In this document: positions 59,139 through 64,000 of the stretch, piece by piece
Numbering within the stretch: position 1 is the first letter of the stretch
Layout of the letters: every line of letters begins with the position of its first letter
Made by a program: the position numbers and the translations under genes
The notes under the pieces: model-generated
Databases searched by the model: none
What the model saw: only the letters and a program-made list of their open reading frames with translations
What the model was told of the DNA's origin: nothing
Origin: Akkermansia muciniphila
GTDB taxonomy: Bacteria; Verrucomicrobiota; Verrucomicrobiia; Limisphaerales; BJHT01
Reading direction: 5' to 3'
Assembly: GCA_945861535.1 (NCBI GenBank)
Contig: CAMAUZ010000006.1
Span: 62,001-126,000, forward strand
Length of the DNA: 64,000 nt

Positions 59139-61397
59139 ATGTCATTTCTCAATCCATTTTTGCTGTTCGGCGCGGGCGCGGTGGTGATTCCCATCGTCAT
59201 CCACCTGCTGAACAAGCGGAAATTCCAGCCGGTGACGTGGGCGGCGATGCGGTTCATCAAGGCCAGCCTGCAACAAAACCAGCGGCGGATGCAGATCGAG
59301 GATTTGCTGCTGCTGTTGCTGCGCTGCCTGCTGCTGCTGCTGCTCGCGCTGGCGCTGGCGCGGCCGGCGATGCGCAGTTCCTCGAACAAGGTGCTCGGCC
59401 AGTCGAAGGTGACCGCCGTCCTGCTGCTCGACAATTCTGCGAGCATGGGCATGAGCGACGGCGTGCAGACGCGCTTCGACAAGGCGCGCAAAGCGGCCGA
59501 GCAGGCGATTGATTCGTTGCCGGCGGGATCGGCGGCGGCGGTGTTCCTCGCGTCCGACGTGGCGCAGGCGGTCATCTCCGAGCCGACGCATGATCTGAAT
59601 CTGGCGCGCAAGGTGGTGCGCGAGGCGCAGTTGTCGGACCGGTCGAGCGACATCTATCCCGGCATCGAGCGCGCGCTGGAAACGCTGCGCAACCGGCTGG
59701 CGATTCGGAAGGAGATTTATCTGTTCACCGACGGCCAGGCCAACGGCTGGCGGCAGATGGCCGACGTACAGAAGATTCTGAAAAAAGCGGGCCAGACGGG
59801 CAGCGCCGAGGAAGTGCAGGCGCATGTGGTTTTGATCAGTGATCGCGAGGAACGGAATCTCGGCGTGAGCGCGCTGTCGGTCGTCACGGGGCTGACGCCG
59901 GCGAACCGCCCGCTGCGTTTCGAGGTGCAGGTGACCAATCACGGCAAGCACGAGGCGCGCGACATTCGCGTGGCGTTGAGCGTCGATGGCGAGCCGCCGA
60001 GCGACGAGGTGAACATCCCGTCGCTGCCGCCGGCTTCGACGCGCGGAGTGTCGGTGTTTGCGCGGTTCCGCACGGAGGGATTTCACACGGTGACGGCGCG
60101 GATTGCCGAGGACCGGTTGCGCGGGGACGATCAGCGGGTGCTGGCGGTGCGGGCGATCCGCGAAGTGCGCGCGCTGCTGGTCGATGGCAATCCGGCGGGT
60201 GAACCGCGCGAGACCGAGACCTTCTTCCTGCGCCATGCGTTGCAGCCTGTGGCGGCGGCGGATGTGGAGAATTATTTCATCAAGAGCACGATCATTCCCG
60301 CTGCGGAATTTTTCGAGGCGCGGCTGGACGACTACGATGTCGTGCTCCTGGCGAACGTCCCCGAGTTTCCCGAGGCGACGGTCGTGGCGGTCGAGAATTA
60401 TCTCCGGCGCGGCGGCGGCCTGATCATTTTCCCCGGCTCGAAAATCAACGCCGGTTTCTACAACACGGTCCTGTTCAAACAGCATCAAATCCTCCCGGCG
60501 TCGCTGGGCGAGCCGCGTGGAGACGCCGGGCAGGAGGACAAATTTTTCGGGCTGCAGACCAAAAATTACGATCATCCGATTGCCGCGCTGTGGAACGACC
60601 CCGGCGTCGGCACGCTGGGCAGCGTGCGTTTCTACCGGGCGTTTGACCTCATCCCCGCCGTCGAGCCGGCGACCACGAACGCGCCGCCGAGCACCGCCAA
60701 AGCGGCCAGGGCGGGCAAGGGCAAAATGCCGGAAGTGAACGAGGCCAAAGAAGTCGGCGCGGCGCGGATTGTCCTGCGGTTTGCGGATGGTGCGCCGGCC
60801 ATCGTCGAGCGGCCGTGGGGCCTCGGACGCGTGGTGTTGTTCAGCAGCTCGGCGTCGACCGCGTGGAATGATTTGCCCGTGCGGCCGGCGTTTCTGCCCT
60901 TGATGCACCGCACGCTTGGCTCGGTGCTGAACCGGCAGGATGAGAATCTCAACGTCCGCGTCGGCCAGGGTTTCGCGCGGCGGATGGGCGGCGAATTTCT
61001 CGGACGCGAGGCGGTCGTCGTCGCACCGAGCACCGCCAAGCAGCCCGTGCGCGAATCGCGCAAGATCGAACTGGTCGGCGGTGCGCCGTTGCTGCAATTC
61101 GAGGGTACGGACCGCGGCGGCGCTTACGATGTTTCGGTGAAAGATCCCGCCACGACGCTGCGCTTTGCGGCGCAACCGGACCCGGCGGAGTCGTCGCTCG
61201 AAGAAATGACCGAAGAAGACGTGAAGTCGCTCGGCACCGTGGCGCATGTGCTGCGGTGGAGTCCGAACCTCTCGTTGCGCGAGGCGTTCGAGAAGGACCG
61301 GCTCGGCGCGGAATTCTGGCTGCCGCTGCTGCTGCTCGTGCTGGCCTGTGCGGCGGGCGAGATGTATGTGGCGCAACGATTCAGCCGGTCCAAATGA
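59139..61397 (+). CDS. BatA/VWA-domain membrane protein
   Basis: 752 aa. N-terminal BatA-type part with two membrane helices (NPFLLFGAGAVVIPIVIHLL, then LLLLLLRCLLLLLLALALAR), then a VWA domain with the MIDAS motif in VLLLDNSASMGMSDG (about 91-105). Between about 250 and 700 there is a long beta-rich region (LRFEVQVTNHGKHEARDIRV) and a GATase-like stretch (DYDVVLLANVPEFPEATVVA, GGGLIIFPGSKINAGFY). A C-terminal membrane helix closes it (FWLPLLLLVLACAAGEMYVA). Follows DUF58 after 77 bp. Role in the MoxR system inferred from context. Confidence 0.92.
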   Translation: MSFLNPFLLFGAGAVVIPIVIHLLNKRKFQPVTWAAMRFIKASLQQNQRRMQIEDLLLLLLRCLLLLLLALALARPAMRSSSNKVLGQSKVTAVLLLDNSASMGMSDGVQTRFDKARKAAEQAIDSLPAGSAAAVFLASDVAQAVISEPTHDLNLARKVVREAQLSDRSSDIYPGIERALETLRNRLAIRKEIYLFTDGQANGWRQMADVQKILKKAGQTGSAEEVQAHVVLISDREERNLGVSALSVVTGLTPANRPLRFEVQVTNHGKHEARDIRVALSVDGEPPSDEVNIPSLPPASTRGVSVFARFRTEGFHTVTARIAEDRLRGDDQRVLAVRAIREVRALLVDGNPAGEPRETETFFLRHALQPVAAADVENYFIKSTIIPAAEFFEARLDDYDVVLLANVPEFPEATVVAVENYLRRGGGLIIFPGSKINAGFYNTVLFKQHQILPASLGEPRGDAGQEDKFFGLQTKNYDHPIAALWNDPGVGTLGSVRFYRAFDLIPAVEPATTNAPPSTAKAARAGKGKMPEVNEAKEVGAARIVLRFADGAPAIVERPWGLGRVVLFSSSASTAWNDLPVRPAFLPLMHRTLGSVLNRQDENLNVRVGQGFARRMGGEFLGREAVVVAPSTAKQPVRESRKIELVGGAPLLQFEGTDRGGAYDVSVKDPATTLRFAAQPDPAESSLEEMTEEDVKSLGTVAHVLRWSPNLSLREAFEKDRLGAEFWLPLLLLVLACAAGEMYVAQRFSRSK

Positions 61398-61421
61398 GCT
61401 TTATCCCGGCCTGACGAATCC

Positions 61422-63905
61422 ATGACTGATTTCATCCTCAAACTCCTCGGAGCGCGCCTCGAAAGCGCCGGCGACATCGCCGGTGTGCGGCTGATGTTCC
61501 ATGGCGGCATGGGGATGGGCTGGTTCGTGCTCGGGATGCTGGTGCTCGGCGGGCTGGCATGGTGGTTGTATCAGCAAAGCCCGGTCAGCCTCACGCCGCT
61601 GCGCCGGCGGATTCTCACCGCGCTGCGCATTATTTTCCTGACGCTGCTGCTGCTGCTGCTGCGCCCGGTGCTGTCGTTCACGGTCGAGGGCAGTGTGCGC
61701 CGGTCGTTGCTGCTGCTGGTCGATAACAGCGCGTCCATGCAGATCAAGGATCCGCGGATTCATGCGGACGACGTGAAGCGCGTGGCGCTGGCCCGCAATG
61801 TTCTCGATCCCGCCAAGGGCCTCGGCCAGGCGGTCGAACAGGCGCGTCTGGGCGGTCTCGATAATCTCGCGCGCATGGACATCGTGAAGTCGGCGTTGCG
61901 CAACGAGCGTCTCGACCTGCTGCCGCGGCTCGATCAGGAGTTTGACCTCGTGCCGTTTTCCTTCGCGCAGACCGTCAACGCCCTGCCGCGCGGCAAGGGC
62001 GACGAGGTCGAAGGCGACGAGAAAAAAGAAACCACCGAGACCAAGAAGCGCCGCAAGAAGGCCTCGGTGAAATCATTTGAATGGGTGGACCGCCTCGATG
62101 GCACGGGCACGCTGACGGCCTTGGGCGATGCGATGCGCGAGGTCGTGCAGCGCAAACGCGGCCAGCCGCTCTCGGGCGTGTTCATCGTGACGGACGGCGC
62201 GAGCAACAGCGGCCTGTCCCCGCTCGAAGCCGCTGCCGCCGCGAAGCAGGAGGGCGTGCCGTTGTACATCTACGGCGTCGGCATCACGTCACCGCGCGAC
62301 ATCATCGTGGCGGGGATTTACGCGCCGGACATTTCGTTCGTGAAGGACGAGGTGCGGGTGAATGTGCGGGTGCGTTCGCAGGGCCTGGCCGGCGAGACGG
62401 CGCGGCTGGTGCTGAAGCTCGGCACGGAGAAGATCGCCGAGGAAGAAGTGCGGTTTGCCGGCGACGCCGAGCAGTTGGTCGCGCTCAAGTTCACGCCGGA
62501 ACGCACGGGAGATTTTGAACTCGAGGCTTCCATCGAGCCGCGCGCCGACGAGACGGTGAAGGACAACAACTCGCGCACCCAACGGCTGCGCGTCATCGAC
62601 AAGAAAATCAAGGTGCTCCTCGTCGAGCAGGCCCCGCGTTGGGAGTATCGCTACCTTCAGGCAATGCTTATGCGCGACCGGCGCATCGAGGTGAAGGTGG
62701 TGCTCTTCGAGGGCGATCCTTCGATCTCGCGCGGCGAAGGAACGCCGTACCTCGAGGGCTTCCCGACGCGCAAGGATGACCTCTACAAATACGATCTGAT
62801 CTTGTTCGGCGACGTCGATCCGAAGTCGCTCACGACCGCGAACATGGAGGCGTTGGCGGATTTCGTGAGCAAGTTTGGCGGCGCGCTGGTGATGGTTGCC
62901 GGCAAGCAATTCAGCCCGAACGCGTATCGTCGCACGCCGATCGAGCGCATGTTGCCCGTCGAGTTTGAGGCCGGCACTGCGGCCGCTTCGACCGCTGAGA
63001 CCGTGGCCGACAAGCCGATCCGCCTCCAGCTCACCGCCGCCGGCAAGTCGAGCACGATGATGAAGCTCGCGGAGAAGGATGAGGAGAACGTGAACTTCTG
63101 GAAGAATCTGCCGCCGATTTTCTGGGACGCCCGCGTGACGCGCGCCAAGCCCGGCGCGGAAGTTTTGCTGGTCGATCCGGACCCGGTGAAGGAAACGCGC
63201 TTTGGCAAAATGCCCGTGATGGCGCTGCAACAATATGGGCTCGGCCAGGTGCTCTACATCGGTACGGACAACACCTGGCGCTGGCGCAAGAACACGGGCG
63301 ACAGCTATCACACGGCGTTCTGGGGCCAGATTTCGCAGCGCATGGCGGTGCAGCGACTGCTCGGCGCGTCGAAGCGCACGCAGCTCACCTCCGAGCGCCA
63401 GAACTACGTGACCGGTGATCGCGTGAACATTTACGCGCGGTTGTATTCCGTCGGGTTCGATCCGGTGACCGATCCGTTCGTGCGTGGTTTTTACGGGCTG
63501 CGTTCGGGCACGATTGGCGAGCAGAGTGAATTGCAGTTGCGGCCGGTGCCCGACCAACCGGGCGTGTATCGCGGTGAATTCATCGCGCCCGCGCCGGGCT
63601 TGTATCATCTGCACGTCGATCAGGACCCCGAGATGAAGCTGGATTTCAGCGTCACCGAACCGCGCTTCGAATTGGGCGAGACGGCGATGAACGAGCCGTT
63701 GCTGCGCGAGATGGCGTCGGTCAGCGGCGGCGCGTTTTTCCGCGAGGAAGACTTGTTCAAGCTGCCCGACACGATCATGAAAAAGACCGACCGCGTGCGT
63801 TCGCCGCTGGAGGTCGAGCTGTGGTCGTCGCCGTTGTATTTCCTGCTGTTGATCGGCGTGGTCACCGCCGAGTGGATCCTGCGGAAGTTGTCGCATTTGA
63901 AATAA
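61422..63905 (+). CDS. Large VWA-domain membrane protein
   Basis: 827 aa. Two membrane helices at the N-terminus (GWFVLGMLVLGGLAWWLYQQ, ILTALRIIFLTLLLLLLRPV) are followed by a VWA-like domain with the MIDAS motif LLLLVDNSASMQIKD (about 100-114). A charged stretch KKETTETKKRRKKASVKS interrupts the VWA fold at about 205. A long beta-rich part and a GATase1-like stretch (GGALVMVAGKQFSPN) come later, and a C-terminal membrane helix (YFLLLIGVVTAEWILRKLS) ends it. It is a distant relative of the preceding protein with the same domain order, 24 bp after it. Confidence 0.9.
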   Translation: MTDFILKLLGARLESAGDIAGVRLMFHGGMGMGWFVLGMLVLGGLAWWLYQQSPVSLTPLRRRILTALRIIFLTLLLLLLRPVLSFTVEGSVRRSLLLLVDNSASMQIKDPRIHADDVKRVALARNVLDPAKGLGQAVEQARLGGLDNLARMDIVKSALRNERLDLLPRLDQEFDLVPFSFAQTVNALPRGKGDEVEGDEKKETTETKKRRKKASVKSFEWVDRLDGTGTLTALGDAMREVVQRKRGQPLSGVFIVTDGASNSGLSPLEAAAAAKQEGVPLYIYGVGITSPRDIIVAGIYAPDISFVKDEVRVNVRVRSQGLAGETARLVLKLGTEKIAEEEVRFAGDAEQLVALKFTPERTGDFELEASIEPRADETVKDNNSRTQRLRVIDKKIKVLLVEQAPRWEYRYLQAMLMRDRRIEVKVVLFEGDPSISRGEGTPYLEGFPTRKDDLYKYDLILFGDVDPKSLTTANMEALADFVSKFGGALVMVAGKQFSPNAYRRTPIERMLPVEFEAGTAAASTAETVADKPIRLQLTAAGKSSTMMKLAEKDEENVNFWKNLPPIFWDARVTRAKPGAEVLLVDPDPVKETRFGKMPVMALQQYGLGQVLYIGTDNTWRWRKNTGDSYHTAFWGQISQRMAVQRLLGASKRTQLTSERQNYVTGDRVNIYARLYSVGFDPVTDPFVRGFYGLRSGTIGEQSELQLRPVPDQPGVYRGEFIAPAPGLYHLHVDQDPEMKLDFSVTEPRFELGETAMNEPLLREMASVSGGAFFREEDLFKLPDTIMKKTDRVRSPLEVELWSSPLYFLLLIGVVTAEWILRKLSHLK

Positions 63906-63916
63906 CCGAGCACCGA

Positions 63917-64000
63917 TGAGCCAGGCCGTCGAAACACCGAATCCCGTTGCCGTCAGCCCGAGTCCCGAGCTGGCGGGGCGGCTGGGCGCGGTCCGGCGCA
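63917..64000 (+). CDS. Start of next gene of the VWA operon, 3' part beyond window
   Basis: Only 28 codons are visible (MSQAVETPNPVAVSPSPELA, then G-R-L-G-A-V-R-R). It begins 11 bp after the previous stop on the same strand, so it is part of the same operon. Too short to identify. Confidence 0.55.

Noticed and set aside
59142-61376. 744-codon minus-strand frame opposite the BatA/VWA gene
   Set aside because: Arg/His/Gln-rich with no domain; the plus strand carries BatA and VWA motifs.

Overview
This is a high-GC bacterial chromosome segment, most likely from the phylum Verrucomicrobiota and probably a Limisphaerales/Pedosphaera-like lineage. Supporting this are a pilus gene block with the content and order of the Akkermansia Amuc_1098-1101 locus, several very large secreted proteins ending in a 'FYR' tail module, and many families of dispersed palindromic repeats between and inside genes. 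The order rplM-rpsI-argC and an initiator tRNA gene show that this is chromosome, not a plasmid. The phylum call is inferred from protein content; no 16S gene is present.

Layout. 1-4.7 kb (minus strand): an RND efflux operon, permease then adaptor, with a MazE/MazF-type toxin-antitoxin pair packed between them. 5.3-13.0 kb (plus): a deoxyhypusine-synthase-like enzyme overlapping by 4 bp a complete Wadjet anti-plasmid system jetA-jetB-jetC-jetD. 13.0-15.5 kb: complex multi-hairpin repeats, a PQQ-like beta-propeller protein (minus) and a second toxin-antitoxin pair (plus). 15.7-21.0 kb: an ABC transporter whose two permeases each carry a C-terminal gluzincin-like metallopeptidase domain, zinc motif intact in one and lost in the other. 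21.5-23.9 kb: a polyprenyl sugar-phosphate transferase and a UDP-glucuronate decarboxylase (exopolysaccharide). 24.0-30.8 kb: the Akkermansia-type pilus operon (PilM/PilN-like, two pilus-associated membrane proteins, secretin). 30.9-31.9 kb: a stand-alone 5'-3' exonuclease. 32-42.2 kb: four secreted proteins. 42.4-43.9 kb: a small membrane protein and an HTTM protein. 44.5-46.5 kb: rplM, rpsI, argC. 46.7-55.2 kb: a MASE1/PAS hybrid histidine kinase, a nucleotidyltransferase-like protein, a TPR protein, a GAF histidine kinase and an HDOD protein. 56 kb: tRNA-fMet. 56.7-64 kb: a MoxR-DUF58-VWA operon interrupted by a DUF4288-like gene.

Points that stand out: (i) large palindromic elements with several hairpins inside an outer stem, whose left and right loops are mutually complementary and whose stems show compensatory changes; three lie in frame inside the RND permease and one bridges two permease genes as an open 72-codon frame with ATGA overlaps at both ends; (ii) the toxin-antitoxin pair inside the efflux operon; (iii) Wadjet coupled to a polyamine-type enzyme; (iv) ABC permease-peptidase fusions as an active/inactive pair; (v) a shared C-terminal module on the secreted proteins.
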